A DNA stretch of 64,000 bases. It comes from Flavobacterium cupreum. GTDB taxonomy: Bacteria > Bacteroidota > Bacteroidia > Flavobacteriales > Flavobacteriaceae. The notes beneath the pieces are model-generated. The model had not been told where the DNA came from. It searched no databases and was given only the letters and a program-made list of their open reading frames with translations. Numbering within the stretch: position 1 is the first letter of the stretch; every line of letters starts with the position of its first letter. The stretch spans positions 1-64,000 of the forward strand of contig NZ_QWDM01000014.1 of the NCBI RefSeq assembly GCF_003996965.1, written 5' to 3'. Positions 51,196 through 60,755 of this stretch are shown in pieces. Both the position numbers and the translations under genes were made by a program.

Positions 51196-52869
51196 TTATT
51201 TATCGGTAACGCAACCTGTTGAGGCGCTTGAAACCGATCTGGCGTATTTAAGTAAAACTCCTTTTGTAACTTTTAGCGGTGGCTGAACCCAGGCCGCTTT
51301 TCTGGCTGCAAATTCTTCGTCGGAAATTTTCAGATCGATAGTGTTTTTGACGGCGTCAATAGCAATTAAATCACCATCTTTAACCAGTGCAATACCACCA
51401 CCATCATAAGCTTCTGGTGTAATATGTCCTACGACAAAGCCATGTGAACCCCCGGAGAACCTGCCGTCTGTAATAAGAGCACAGCTGCTTCCCAATCCGG
51501 CACCAATAATGGCTGATGTAGGTTTTAGCATCTCAGGCATCCCCGGACCACCTTTTGGTCCACAATACCTGATGACGACTACACTACCCGGTTTTATTTT
51601 TCCAGCCTCAAGACCCGGAATTACTTCGAATTCACCTTCAAATACTACTGCAGTACCTTCAAAATACTCGCCTTCTTTACCGCTGATTTTCGCAACAGCA
51701 CCTTCAGAAGCCAGATTTCCGTACAAAATCTGAATGTTTCCGGATGGTTTCAGTGCTTTTTGGATTTCATGAATCACTTCCTGACCATCTTGTAAATCCA
51801 GCGTTGACGCTAAATTCTCGGCTACTGTTTTTCCGGTTACTGTCAGACAGTCTCCGTGAATTAATCCGACTTTTAATAAATATTTCATTAACGAAGGAAT
51901 TCCTCCCACCTCATGAATATCTTCCATCATGTATTTACCACTCGGTTTCATATCGGCAAGTACCGGTGTTTTATCACTTATTGCCTGAAAATCGTCGAGT
52001 GTGATTTCGATATCAACCGCATGAGCCATTGCAATTAAGTGCATAACTGCATTGGTAGAACCTCCTAAAACTGCTACAATAGTAATAGCGTTTTCGAAAG
52101 CTTTGCGAGTCATAATATCTCTTGGCTTAATATCTTTTTCTAATAAAATTTTGATCGCTTCTCCGGCTGCCAGACATTCGTCCCTTTTTTCCTGACTTAA
52201 AGCCGGGTTTGAAGAACTGTATGGTAAACTCATTCCTAATGCTTCAATGGCAGAAGACATGGTGTTTGCCGTGTACATTCCTCCGCAGGCACCAGCTCCG
52301 GGGCAGGCATTCTGAATGACACCCTTAAAATCTTCCGGAGTAATTTCGTTTTTAACTTTTTTTCCTAAGGCTTCAAAAGCAGAAACAATATTTAGAGATT
52401 CTCCCTTCCATTTTCCGGAGTGAATTGATCCTCCGTAAACCATAATAGACGGGCGATTTAAACGTCCCATTGCGATTAACGCTCCCGGCATATTTTTATC
52501 ACAACCCGGAATGGCAATTAAACTGTCGTACCATTGTGCTCCCACTACAGTTTCAATAGAATCTGCAATTACATCGCGGGACACCAATGAAAAACGCATT
52601 CCTTCCGTACCATTTGAAATTCCGTCACTTACACCAATGGTATTAAAAATAAGTCCGACCAGATTTGCATCCCAAACACCTTTTTTAACATCTTTTGCCA
52701 AATCATTCAGGTGCATGTTACAGGTGTTACCATCGTAACCCATGCTCACAATCCCTACTTGTGCTTTTTTCAAATCTTCTTCAGTTAAACCAATACCGTA
52801 CAACATCGCTTGCGCCGCAGGTTGTGTCTGATCTTGAGTGATGGTTTTGCTGTACTTATTTAATTCCAT
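51196..52869 (-). CDS. ilvD: Dihydroxy-acid dehydratase
   Basis: 557 residues, usual length. The iron-sulfur cysteines are in GCDKNMPG and CPGAGACGGMYTANTMSS, with the first Cys in DGNTCNMHL. It dehydrates dihydroxyisovalerate and the Ile analogue. It is the first structural gene of the operon, behind a leader peptide and terminator at 52902-53030. Confidence 0.95.
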   Translation of the reverse strand: MELNKYSKTITQDQTQPAAQAMLYGIGLTEEDLKKAQVGIVSMGYDGNTCNMHLNDLAKDVKKGVWDANLVGLIFNTIGVSDGISNGTEGMRFSLVSRDVIADSIETVVGAQWYDSLIAIPGCDKNMPGALIAMGRLNRPSIMVYGGSIHSGKWKGESLNIVSAFEALGKKVKNEITPEDFKGVIQNACPGAGACGGMYTANTMSSAIEALGMSLPYSSSNPALSQEKRDECLAAGEAIKILLEKDIKPRDIMTRKAFENAITIVAVLGGSTNAVMHLIAMAHAVDIEITLDDFQAISDKTPVLADMKPSGKYMMEDIHEVGGIPSLMKYLLKVGLIHGDCLTVTGKTVAENLASTLDLQDGQEVIHEIQKALKPSGNIQILYGNLASEGAVAKISGKEGEYFEGTAVVFEGEFEVIPGLEAGKIKPGSVVVIRYCGPKGGPGMPEMLKPTSAIIGAGLGSSCALITDGRFSGGSHGFVVGHITPEAYDGGGIALVKDGDLIAIDAVKNTIDLKISDEEFAARKAAWVQPPLKVTKGVLLKYARSVSSASTGCVTDK

Positions 52870-52901
52870 TATTGTATTATTTATTTTAATTTTTATTCAA
52901 A

Positions 52902-52930
52902 AAAAAACCTTCCAGTATTTGGAAGGTTTG
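52902..52930 (-). terminator. Attenuator terminator of the ilv operon
   Basis: AACCTTCCA and TGGAAGGTT pair with a short loop and are followed on the minus strand by a run of nine T. It lies between the leader peptide and ilvD and would stop transcription before the operon. Confidence 0.85.
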
Positions 52931-52952
52931 TAATATAGTTTTTCAATTATAT

Positions 52953-53030
52953 TTATACCATTCCCGATGCAGATGTGCTAAACACATTGACAACAACGAC
53001 AGAAGTAATAATAATTGAGATTTGCATCAT
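52953..53030 (-). CDS. ilv leader peptide
   Basis: 25 residues, starting MMQIS, with a run of three isoleucines (III) and a run of four valines (VVVV) plus two more valines, and no leucine. Such a composition is the mark of a transcription-attenuation leader: shortage of Ile- or Val-tRNA would stall the ribosome and favour an antiterminator. It sits 20 bp downstream of a promoter and just before the terminator, with ilvD next. Confidence 0.85.
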   Translation of the reverse strand: MMQISIIITSVVVVNVFSTSASGMV

Positions 53031-53046
53031 TTATTTTTTAGTGTTA

Positions 53047-53074
53047 CAAAAGTATAAAAACTTTAAGAACCAAA
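53047..53074 (-). promoter_or_regulatory. Promoter of the ilv operon
   Basis: Minus-strand TTTG (53071-53074), 16 nt, TACTTTTG (53047-53054), 17 bp before the leader peptide start. It makes ilvDBNC a separate unit from leuA-leuB upstream. Confidence 0.7.
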
Positions 53075-53136
53075 AAAATAAAATCTCAACATTTCCAATA
53101 CTTCTTGTTATTTATTTCATTGTTTTAATAAAAACT

Positions 53137-54255
53137 TTAAACAATCGTCGATTGTCCGATATGAACGTTATCATTATTGAAATACAGTAAGTCGTCTTTA
53201 CTGAAAATAAAATTGGAAACAAATTCCCCTACTTCATTCGTACCGAATTTTGAATCTGATTTTAAATCTGTTGTCACTACTTTAAATTCTATCGCTTTTT
53301 CAACAGCCTGATACACCACATTTGCTTCCTTAAACAATCCGAAATGTTCCAACAGCATTGCTGCTGATAAAATGGAAGCAATTGGATTGGCAATATTTTT
53401 TCCTTTTGCCTGAGGGTAAGAACCGTGAATTGGTTCAAACAAAGCATTTTTTTCTCCCAAAGATGCCGAAGCCAATAAACCGATTGATCCTGTAATCACG
53501 CTGGCTTCATCTGACAGAATATCTCCAAATAAATTCTCTGTCAAAATCACATCGAATTGTTTTGGATTTAAAATTATCTGCATGGCTGCGTTATCTACAA
53601 ATAAAAAGTCTAAAGCTACATCCGGATAATTTTCACTCACTTTCTGAACTACTTTTCTCCATAATCTTGAAGTTTCCAAAACATTTGCTTTGTCTACCAT
53701 TGTCAGCTTTTTGCGTCGGTTTTGTGCCGATTTAAAAGCCAGATGTGCAATTCTTGTAATTTCTTCTTCTGAATATTCACATAAATCCGAAGCATGTGTT
53801 CCTTCTTCATTTAATGTTTTGGCTCCAAAATAAGCACCGCCGGTTAATTCTCTGAAAATAGTAAAATCAGCTCCTTCGATAATTTCTCTTTTTAAGGGAG
53901 AAGCATCCAGTAATGATTTATAGGGTTTTATCGGACGAATGTTCGCAAACAAACCCAATTCTTTACGCAGTTTTAACAATCCCTGCTCCGGACGAACTTT
54001 CGCATTTGGATTATTGTCATATTTAGGGTCTCCGATGGCACCAAACAAAACCGCATCTGTGTTTAAGCAAAGATTCAGCGTTTGTTCCGGCAAAGGATTC
54101 CCTGTTTTATCAATGGCGACAGCTCCCATGAGGGCTTCTTCAAAAACAAATTCATGATTGTACACTTCTCCAATCGCATATAATGCTTTTTTGGCTTGTA
54201 AAATTACCTCTGGTCCAATTCCGTCTCCCGGTAAAACTGCTATTTTCAAATTCAT
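53137..54255 (-). CDS. leuB: 3-isopropylmalate dehydrogenase
   Basis: 372 residues. The metal- and substrate-binding motif ENLFGDILSDEASVITGSIGLLASASLG (family pattern) and the N-terminal VLPGDGIGPEVILQAKKAL are intact. It oxidises and decarboxylates 3-isopropylmalate with NAD+ in Leu synthesis. It lies after leuA with a 122-bp gap holding a heptanucleotide repeat; leuC and leuD are not in the window. Confidence 0.95.
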   Translation of the reverse strand: MNLKIAVLPGDGIGPEVILQAKKALYAIGEVYNHEFVFEEALMGAVAIDKTGNPLPEQTLNLCLNTDAVLFGAIGDPKYDNNPNAKVRPEQGLLKLRKELGLFANIRPIKPYKSLLDASPLKREIIEGADFTIFRELTGGAYFGAKTLNEEGTHASDLCEYSEEEITRIAHLAFKSAQNRRKKLTMVDKANVLETSRLWRKVVQKVSENYPDVALDFLFVDNAAMQIILNPKQFDVILTENLFGDILSDEASVITGSIGLLASASLGEKNALFEPIHGSYPQAKGKNIANPIASILSAAMLLEHFGLFKEANVVYQAVEKAIEFKVVTTDLKSDSKFGTNEVGEFVSNFIFSKDDLLYFNNDNVHIGQSTIV

Positions 54256-54303
54256 AACGTCTCGTTCTTTATGTATTTAAATCTCTATTTTTCTCTCTTC
54301 TTT

Positions 54304-54372
54304 GTTCTACTCTCTATACTCTATACTCTATACTCTATACTCTATTCTCTATTCTCTATGCTCTATTCTCTT
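54304..54372. repeat. Heptanucleotide repeat CTCTATA/T
   Basis: About nine units of 7 bp (CTCTATA, then CTCTATT/CTCTATG) occupy the leuA-leuB gap. A similar CTATTCTCTTT tract lies at 62441-62516 between hisF and hisIE. Unit number could vary between isolates. Confidence 0.85.
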
Positions 54373-54377
54373 TCCAA

Positions 54378-55559
54378 CTAGCTTCTGATTAATTCGTCCT
54401 GAATCTTAGAGGCTTCAATAATCTGATGAATATCTGCATCTAAGACCTCTTTTTTAATATCGGCGAATCTTAAAAACTCAATGTATACAATATCCAGCTG
54501 TACTTTGGTAAGCTCGTAACCTACTTTTTTAGCACGGTAAGCCAAAGCAGCTCTTCCGCTTCTTGCTGTAAGGATGATAGAAGATTCATTTACTCCAACA
54601 TCAAGCGGATCCATGATTTCGTATGTTGCTCTGTTTTTGATTACACCATCCTGGTGAATTCCTGAACTGTGTGCAAAAGCATTTGCTCCAACGATTGCTT
54701 TATTTGGCTGCACGATCATTCCCATGCTTTCAGAAACCAGACGGCTCATTTCGTTTAATTCCCTTGTATTGATATTGGTATCCAAATTTAAGTAAGGGTG
54801 CTGCTTGAAAATCATTACCACTTCTTCAAGTGCTGTATTTCCGGCTCTTTCACCGATACCATTAATAGTACATTCTATTTGTCTCGCTCCGTTTATGGCT
54901 CCTGCGATTGAGTTTGCGGTAGCCATTCCTAAATCATTATGGCAGTGGCACGAAAGGATTACGTTTTCGATACCTTTTACGTTTTCTTTTAAATATTTAA
55001 TTTTTGCTCCGTATTCTTCCGGCAGGCAATATCCTGTCGTATCCGGAATATTCAAGACGGTTGCTCCGGATTTGATTACTTCTTCACAAACTTTTGCAAG
55101 GAAAGCATTATCTGTTCTACCGGCATCTTCTGCGTAAAACTCAACATCTTCTACATAGGATTTTGCGTGTGCTACAGCATATTTTGCTCTTGCAATAATA
55201 TCTTCTCTGGTGGTATTTAATTTATGGAGTATATGAGATTCAGATGTTCCGATTCCCGTGTGAATTCTGGGTCTTTTAGCATGCTTCAGGGCAGCAGCAG
55301 CCACATCAATATCGTTTTTTACGGCTCTTGTCAGTCCGCAGACGGTTGCATTTTCAACAATTTTACAAATCTCAGAGACCGATAAAAAATCGCCCGGACT
55401 TGACACAGGAAAACCTGCTTCGATAACGTCAACTCCCATTTTATCAAGTCGTTCTGCGATAACTAATTTTTGTTTCGTATCTAACTTACATCCCGGAACC
55501 TGCTCGCCGTCGCGCAAAGTCGTGTCAAAAATTTGAACTTTCTCTCTATTCATATTCAT
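54378..55559 (-). CDS. leuA: 2-isopropylmalate synthase, short form
   Basis: 393 residues, starting REKVQIFDTTLRDGEQVPGCKL, the HMGL/DRE-TIM barrel motif, with HCHNDLGMATANS for metal binding and GIGERAGNTALEEVVM. It condenses acetyl-CoA with 2-oxoisovalerate. Common LeuA proteins of 510-550 residues have a C-terminal leucine-binding domain; here the chain ends shortly after the barrel and a linker, so classical Leu feedback seems absent. A homocitrate-type activity is less likely given leuB next to it. Confidence 0.88.
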   Translation of the reverse strand: MNMNREKVQIFDTTLRDGEQVPGCKLDTKQKLVIAERLDKMGVDVIEAGFPVSSPGDFLSVSEICKIVENATVCGLTRAVKNDIDVAAAALKHAKRPRIHTGIGTSESHILHKLNTTREDIIARAKYAVAHAKSYVEDVEFYAEDAGRTDNAFLAKVCEEVIKSGATVLNIPDTTGYCLPEEYGAKIKYLKENVKGIENVILSCHCHNDLGMATANSIAGAINGARQIECTINGIGERAGNTALEEVVMIFKQHPYLNLDTNINTRELNEMSRLVSESMGMIVQPNKAIVGANAFAHSSGIHQDGVIKNRATYEIMDPLDVGVNESSIILTARSGRAALAYRAKKVGYELTKVQLDIVYIEFLRFADIKKEVLDADIHQIIEASKIQDELIRS

Positions 55560-55588
55560 TTATTTAATGTAATTTCACATCTTGATAA

Positions 55589-55596
55589 CAAATATA
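55589..55596 (-). promoter_or_regulatory. -7 promoter element of leuA
   Basis: TATATTTG on the minus strand, 29 bp before the leuA start; the -33 element is weak (TTTC). Confidence 0.45.
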
Positions 55597-55708
55597 TATT
55601 GTACTACTTCAGTATGAAATTCATTTTAATGAAATTATACTGTTCATAAAACAATTTATACGCTATTAAACTACTAAAAACCAATAAGTTACATTATTAT
55701 ATTTTACA

Positions 55709-57253
55709 ATGGCTAACCATCAAAAAGATTTCTTATTTGTTCTGATAAAATCGCTTTCAAAATCTGAAAAAAGACAGTTTAAAATTTTTGCAAGTCGTTT
55801 GGAGACGAGTTCAAATACAAAATTTATTGAATTGTTTAATATTTTGGATAAGTCTGAAAACTACGATGAAAAGCTTATCCTGAAGAGCGGAATTATTAAA
55901 AAAGTACAGTTATCTAACTTAAAATCATACCTGTATAAACAGATTCTGGTAAGCATACGATTAAATATTCCGAGTCAGAACATTCGATACCAGCTGCGGG
56001 AACAAATCGATTTTGCCGTTATTCTCTATAATAAAGGATTGTACAAACAGAGTTTGAAAATTCTGGACAAGACAAAAATCATTGCGCTGGAAAATGATGA
56101 AAAATATATGGCGTATGAGATTGTGGAATTCGAAAAACTAATAGAATCACAATATATTACCAGAAGTATTCAGGGCCGCGCCGACGAATTGGTGGTTCAG
56201 GCAAAGGAACTGAATTACCGCAATACGATTTCAAGCAAACTATCGAATTTATCGCTTCAGCTCTACGGAATCATGCTGAAAACAGGTTATGTAAAAAGTG
56301 ATGAAGAGTACAAATATATAGATGACTATTTCAATAAACATATTTCAAAATTAGACGAAAGTAAATTTGGTTTTCGCGAGAAATACTGGTTCTATAATGC
56401 TAATCTGTGGAGAAGCTTCCTTGTTCAGGATTTTCTGGCAAGTTATAAATATGCTTACAAATGGGTTCGGTTATTTTATGATAATCCGAATATGATTATT
56501 CAGAATCCGGTATTTTTCCTAAAAGGCAATCATTACTTTCTGGAGTCTCTGTATATGCTGAAATACAAATCGAATTTCAAGAAATACCTAACGCTTCTGG
56601 AAGAAACGATTGAAGATCCTAAGTTTCCCGTAAACGATAACATTGCGTCGCTATCATTTCTGTACGTTTACAACAATAAGCTTAATTTGCACATTCTGGA
56701 AGGTACTTTTGCCGAGAGCGAATATTTGATTCCGGAGATTTTAGATAAAATAAAATTACACAGCGAACATCTGGATGAACATCACGAAATGTTGTTCTAT
56801 TATAAGATTGCTTCTATTTATTTCGGAAATGAAAAGTATACGGAATGCATTCATTATTTAGATAAAATCATCAATAACAAGAACTTATCCATGCGTGAGG
56901 ATTTAATGTGTTTTGCGAGACTACTGTCCCTCATTGCCCATTATGAACTTGGAAAGGATTATTACCTGGAAAATCACCTTAAAAACACGTACAAATTCCT
57001 GATTAAAATGAACGACTTACACGAAGTTCAAAAGGAAATCATCAAGTTTTTAAGAAACCTGAACAACTTATATCCGGCTGATATTAAAAAAGAATTTATT
57101 AAGATGAGGCTTCGTTTTATCGAACTGGAGAAAAACACTTACGAAAAAAGGGCTTTCCTCTACCTCGATATTATTTCCTGGCTGGAAAGTAAAATTGAGA
57201 ACCGAAAAATTGCTGATATTATCAGGGAAAAGGCAAAATTGAATAGCCGCTAG
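55709..57253 (+). CDS. Large helical repeat protein, TPR-like
   Basis: 514 residues, almost wholly helical, no signal peptide. It opens HQKDFLFVLIKSLSKSEKRQFKIFASR and continues as paired helices, e.g. KYTECIHYLDKIINNKNLSMREDLMCFARLLSLIAHYELGKDYYLENHLKNTYKFL, like tetratricopeptide repeats. Bacteroidota carry similar proteins of unknown role. It is divergent from leuA and has no visible partner. Confidence 0.7.
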   Translation: MANHQKDFLFVLIKSLSKSEKRQFKIFASRLETSSNTKFIELFNILDKSENYDEKLILKSGIIKKVQLSNLKSYLYKQILVSIRLNIPSQNIRYQLREQIDFAVILYNKGLYKQSLKILDKTKIIALENDEKYMAYEIVEFEKLIESQYITRSIQGRADELVVQAKELNYRNTISSKLSNLSLQLYGIMLKTGYVKSDEEYKYIDDYFNKHISKLDESKFGFREKYWFYNANLWRSFLVQDFLASYKYAYKWVRLFYDNPNMIIQNPVFFLKGNHYFLESLYMLKYKSNFKKYLTLLEETIEDPKFPVNDNIASLSFLYVYNNKLNLHILEGTFAESEYLIPEILDKIKLHSEHLDEHHEMLFYYKIASIYFGNEKYTECIHYLDKIINNKNLSMREDLMCFARLLSLIAHYELGKDYYLENHLKNTYKFLIKMNDLHEVQKEIIKFLRNLNNLYPADIKKEFIKMRLRFIELEKNTYEKRAFLYLDIISWLESKIENRKIADIIREKAKLNSR

Positions 57254-57300
57254 GAGTTTGAAATTCCAATATTAAAAAATGCCAAATTCCAAAACATAAG

Positions 57301-57690
57301 AAACCCGACAGGTTTTAAAAACCTGTCGGGTTTAATTTCCGCACTTATTCCCATCCTGATTTAAAAGTTCCCGGTTCAACCAAATAGTTTCCTTGATTAT
57401 CGTATAAAAAAGCTCCAAAAACTCCCGCAGATTTTGCAGATCAGGGAGATTAAAAAAAGTCTGCCGAATCTGCAAAATCCGCGGGACAAATATTTTCTGC
57501 TTTTGGACAACAGTAAACCCGACAGGTTTTTTAAAACCTGTCGGGTTTTATTTTTAATATATTCAGTACATAATCACCCGGCTGCGTCCAGCTCCCTGCG
57601 AAGATTTCTCCTTCGTCTAAATGACATACTTTGGGTACATAAAGTTTATATACAACAAACCCGACAGGTTTTAAAAAACCTGTCGGGTTT
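57301..57690. repeat. Cluster of three palindromes AAACCCGACAGG and one larger inverted repeat
   Basis: The hairpin AAACCCGACAGGTTTT / AAAACCTGTCGGGTTT occurs at 57301-57333, 57515-57548 and 57657-57690. Between the first and second, CCCGCAGATTTTGCAGAT (57424-57441) is inverted at 57467-57485. The 509-bp gap 57254-57762 holds nothing else. These are dispersed genus-type repeats, probably expanded locally. Confidence 0.9.
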
Positions 57691-57762
57691 CGTTTTCAGA
57701 ACATAAGACCTCCCAATAATTGGAATTTGGAATTTCACAAAATTGGAATTTATACTTAAATG

Positions 57763-59418
57763 TTATTCCACAATATTAGAAGCCGTTACATAAAAGTTTT
57801 TATCCACTTCTAAAGTTCTGTTTTCATTCGTGGTTTTTGCTGATTGCCACTCTGTTGTTGGCTTTAACCAGGTTTCGATACCATTGATTTTAACTTTTAC
57901 CGGCATATCAAAATTGGTCACACAATTGGTCCAGTGGTACCCTAAAGTTCCGTTTTTAAACATATATTCAAAAACCGGAATCTGAGTGGTCGTTAAATAC
58001 TGTGCAAAAACCCTGTTGAAATTAATTCCTGCCTGGGTATTGATGTACTCCTGAATTTGCTTAGAAGTTACAGTCTGATGATAAAAAGTACTGTTTAAAC
58101 CTCTTAAAATCGATTTCCATTTGGCATCGTCGTTAATCACCTGACGAATGGAATGCAGCATATTGGCTCCTTTTGGATACATATCGCCGGAACCTTCATT
58201 GTTTACATCGTAATTTCCAATAACCGGTTTATCATTTTGAATTCCGTTTCTGCAACCGATAACATATTCTGCACCGGCTTCTTTTCCATAATAATACTCC
58301 ACAAAAAGGCTTTCAGAATAGCTTGTAAAACTCTCGTGAATCCACATGTCTGCGATGTCTTTGTAGGTAATGTTGTTTGCAAACCATTCATGACCTGATT
58401 CGTGGATAATGATAAAATCGAATTTAAGTCCCCAGCCTGTTCCGCTTAAATCACGGCCTAAATAACCATTTTTATAACCATTCCCGTACGTTACACAACT
58501 TTGGTGCTCCATTCCCAAATAAGGAGCTTCGACCAATTTATAACTGTCTTCGTAAAACGGATACGGTCCGAACCAGTTTTCAAAAGCTTTCAGCATTCTT
58601 GGAGCATCTTTGAACTGTTCTTTAGCTTTATCAAGATTATCTCTCAATACGTAATAATTACAATCTAAATCGCCTTTTTCTCCTTTGTATTTCTCAGAAA
58701 AATTAACGTAATCACCAATATTAATGTTTACACCATAATTATTGATCGGATTCGAAACATACCAATTGAAGGTTTTAGTACCGTCTTTTTCTTTTTTCAC
58801 GCTTTGTAATCTTCCATTAGAAACATCGGTCAGATCGCCTGGAACATTGACGCTTATCAGCATATTCTCGACTTCATCGTACATATGGTCTTTGTTTGGC
58901 CACCAGACACTTGCGCCAAGACCCTGACAGGATGAGGCAATAAAATCTTTCCCGTTTTTATCTTTTTTCCAGGTAATTCCTCCATCCCATGGTGGTTTTA
59001 CAGCTTCTTTAGGTTTTCCGCCGAAAGAAATTACAATCTCCTTGGTTTCTCCTACTTTTTGGGCGGCAGTAAGTTCAATAAAAAAAACATTTCCTTCCCT
59101 TACAAATTTTTGTTCTTTTCCGTTCTGGGTTACTTTATAAATCTGCATCGGTTCCTGCAAATCGATCTGCATTTTATTGTTAGCAGATAAAACAGTATAA
59201 CGAACGGTATTGGATCCTGTTATCGTTTTTTCGGAAGGATTTACTTTCACATTCAGGTGATAGTATTTTAAATCCCACCAGGCTCTTTCCTTTGTAATGC
59301 TTCCGCGCAACGTATCCTGATGTGTAAAAACCGTTTCGGACTTATTTAAAAGTCCTTGTGCGTTGGCCGTAAAACCCAACATAGAGGCGATAAAAGCCCC
59401 GGCAAAGTATTTTTTCAT
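57763..59418 (-). CDS. M1-family zinc metallopeptidase
   Basis: 551 residues, with a signal peptide (KKYFAGAFIASMLGFTANAQ). Zinc ligands are HESGHEWFANN (HExxH) and a Glu 18 residues later (MWIHESFTSYSE); the exopeptidase loop is LGMEHQSC (GxMEN-like). The N-terminal beta-domain precedes it, and the C-terminal part ends at EVDKNFYVTASNIVE. There is no type IX secretion C-terminal domain. It is probably a periplasmic aminopeptidase. Confidence 0.9.
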   Translation of the reverse strand: MKKYFAGAFIASMLGFTANAQGLLNKSETVFTHQDTLRGSITKERAWWDLKYYHLNVKVNPSEKTITGSNTVRYTVLSANNKMQIDLQEPMQIYKVTQNGKEQKFVREGNVFFIELTAAQKVGETKEIVISFGGKPKEAVKPPWDGGITWKKDKNGKDFIASSCQGLGASVWWPNKDHMYDEVENMLISVNVPGDLTDVSNGRLQSVKKEKDGTKTFNWYVSNPINNYGVNINIGDYVNFSEKYKGEKGDLDCNYYVLRDNLDKAKEQFKDAPRMLKAFENWFGPYPFYEDSYKLVEAPYLGMEHQSCVTYGNGYKNGYLGRDLSGTGWGLKFDFIIIHESGHEWFANNITYKDIADMWIHESFTSYSESLFVEYYYGKEAGAEYVIGCRNGIQNDKPVIGNYDVNNEGSGDMYPKGANMLHSIRQVINDDAKWKSILRGLNSTFYHQTVTSKQIQEYINTQAGINFNRVFAQYLTTTQIPVFEYMFKNGTLGYHWTNCVTNFDMPVKVKINGIETWLKPTTEWQSAKTTNENRTLEVDKNFYVTASNIVE

Positions 59419-59596
59419 ACGAAGTAAATATTTTCTTTTAATCGAAATAAAGAAGGCCTTTCAACCCGCTTATGCTTCAACAAATGTAAACATTCGAATC
59501 AAGTTTTAAATGATTTTATATGGTGCAATCAGAAAAATTAATGTTAAATTCATTTATTCTTCTGTATTTTAGCCCTTCAAAATAGTTCTGTTACTT

Positions 59597-60304
59597 ATGA
59601 AAATCAATACAATTGTCGGTCTTTTAGGTGTAATGCTGTCTCTGACGGCTTATTCGCAGAGCATTCACATTCCTAAAATAGCGGAAAAACTCACGATAGA
59701 CGGCGATTTATCAGATTGGAAAACTTCTTTTTCAGGCGCGTTTGTCATTCATAATTCCGGAGCAAAAGCTACTCAGCATACTTTTGTTTCACTTTCGTGG
59801 AATGAAGAAAACCTGTATGTCGCCTATCGTTCAATAGATTCTCAAATAGTTGGAAAACCTCAGAGCAAAGATTCTGAAATCTATAAAACAGATGATTTAG
59901 TTGAAATTTTTATTGATCCGGACGGAGACGGTCAAAATTACATTGAAATTGGCGTAAATGCATTCTCAACGAATTATGATATGCTTATAAAATGTATCTC
60001 TCCCGAATGCGGTGGCTGGAAAACGGCTTCAGGTTTTGATATTCCAGGACTGGAAACGGTGAGTAAAATAACTTCGGAAGGTTTCTGCACTGAAATCAAA
60101 ATTCCATTTTCGGTTCTGGAAAAAATCCAAAACGGCCATTTTTCGAAGCCAAAAAACGGAACAAAGTGGATAGCCAATGTTTTTAGGATTGATTACGGTA
60201 ACAAAACCGAATATCTTGCCTTACAATCTTATAAAAGTTTGAAATTTGGGTTTCATCAGCCGGAAGAATTTGCGGTTTTTGAGTTTGTGGAGCGAGAGAA
60301 ATAG
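59597..60304 (+). CDS. Secreted CBM9-like protein
   Basis: 235 residues with a signal peptide (ending ...TAYSQ). The mature part begins IHIPKIAEKLTIDGDLSDWKTSFSGAFVIHNSG and continues SLSWNEENLYVAYRSIDSQ...DDLVEIFIDPDGDGQNYIEIGVNAF, the pattern of family 9 carbohydrate-binding-like (DOMON-related) modules. No catalytic domain is attached. It is divergent from the M1 peptidase gene. Confidence 0.8.
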   Translation: MKINTIVGLLGVMLSLTAYSQSIHIPKIAEKLTIDGDLSDWKTSFSGAFVIHNSGAKATQHTFVSLSWNEENLYVAYRSIDSQIVGKPQSKDSEIYKTDDLVEIFIDPDGDGQNYIEIGVNAFSTNYDMLIKCISPECGGWKTASGFDIPGLETVSKITSEGFCTEIKIPFSVLEKIQNGHFSKPKNGTKWIANVFRIDYGNKTEYLALQSYKSLKFGFHQPEEFAVFEFVEREK

Positions 60305-60317
60305 TCTTCGAGTATTA

Positions 60318-60755
60318 TTATAAATTTAATTCGGTTTCTATTTTTTTGACTAAATTATGCATTTTAATACCTTTACTTAAACAAAAAGCCAAAATACCTA
60401 AAGGAGCAATTAACGAACCATGGAAACCGGGAGTAATTAATATCAAACATACATTCATAACTAAAAGAAAAATACTTACAATTATAGTTGATATAGATGA
60501 TTCTTCCAATATATTTCTTTCAGTAATTGTTACTTTTCTAATTTTAGCATGAAGATAATTATAATCAATTTGAGACTCTGACAACAAATCTTTTATAATT
60601 TCAAAATTATCTATTGTATAAAATAATTTTTTTTTACTTTCAAACTTCCCATATGTCAAAACATGATTTAAAAAATCTTCAGAGAGTAAAAGTAATTCTT
60701 CATCACTAAATATTTCATCATTCAAATACTTTGCTTTAATGATTTCAATGTCCAT
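60318..60755 (-). CDS. Two-helix membrane protein of unknown function
   Basis: 145 residues. The N-terminal half is helical and charged (KAKYLNDEIFSDEELLLLSEDFLNHVLTYGKFESKKKLFYTIDNFEIIKDLL); two membrane helices follow at about 88-128 (SIFLLVMNVCLILI and FHGSLIAPLGILAFCLS). No family is recognised. It lies 13 bp from the convergent CBM9 gene. Confidence 0.65.
   Translation of the reverse strand: MDIEIIKAKYLNDEIFSDEELLLLSEDFLNHVLTYGKFESKKKLFYTIDNFEIIKDLLSESQIDYNYLHAKIRKVTITERNILEESSISTIIVSIFLLVMNVCLILITPGFHGSLIAPLGILAFCLSKGIKMHNLVKKIETELNL

Noticed and set aside
52975..53190. Plus-strand open frame opposite the ilv leader
   Set aside because: It is the antisense of the leader peptide, promoter and end of leuB; the minus-strand reading explains the region.
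57434..57706. Plus-strand open frame in the repeat cluster
   Set aside because: It runs through two palindromes; it is not a gene.
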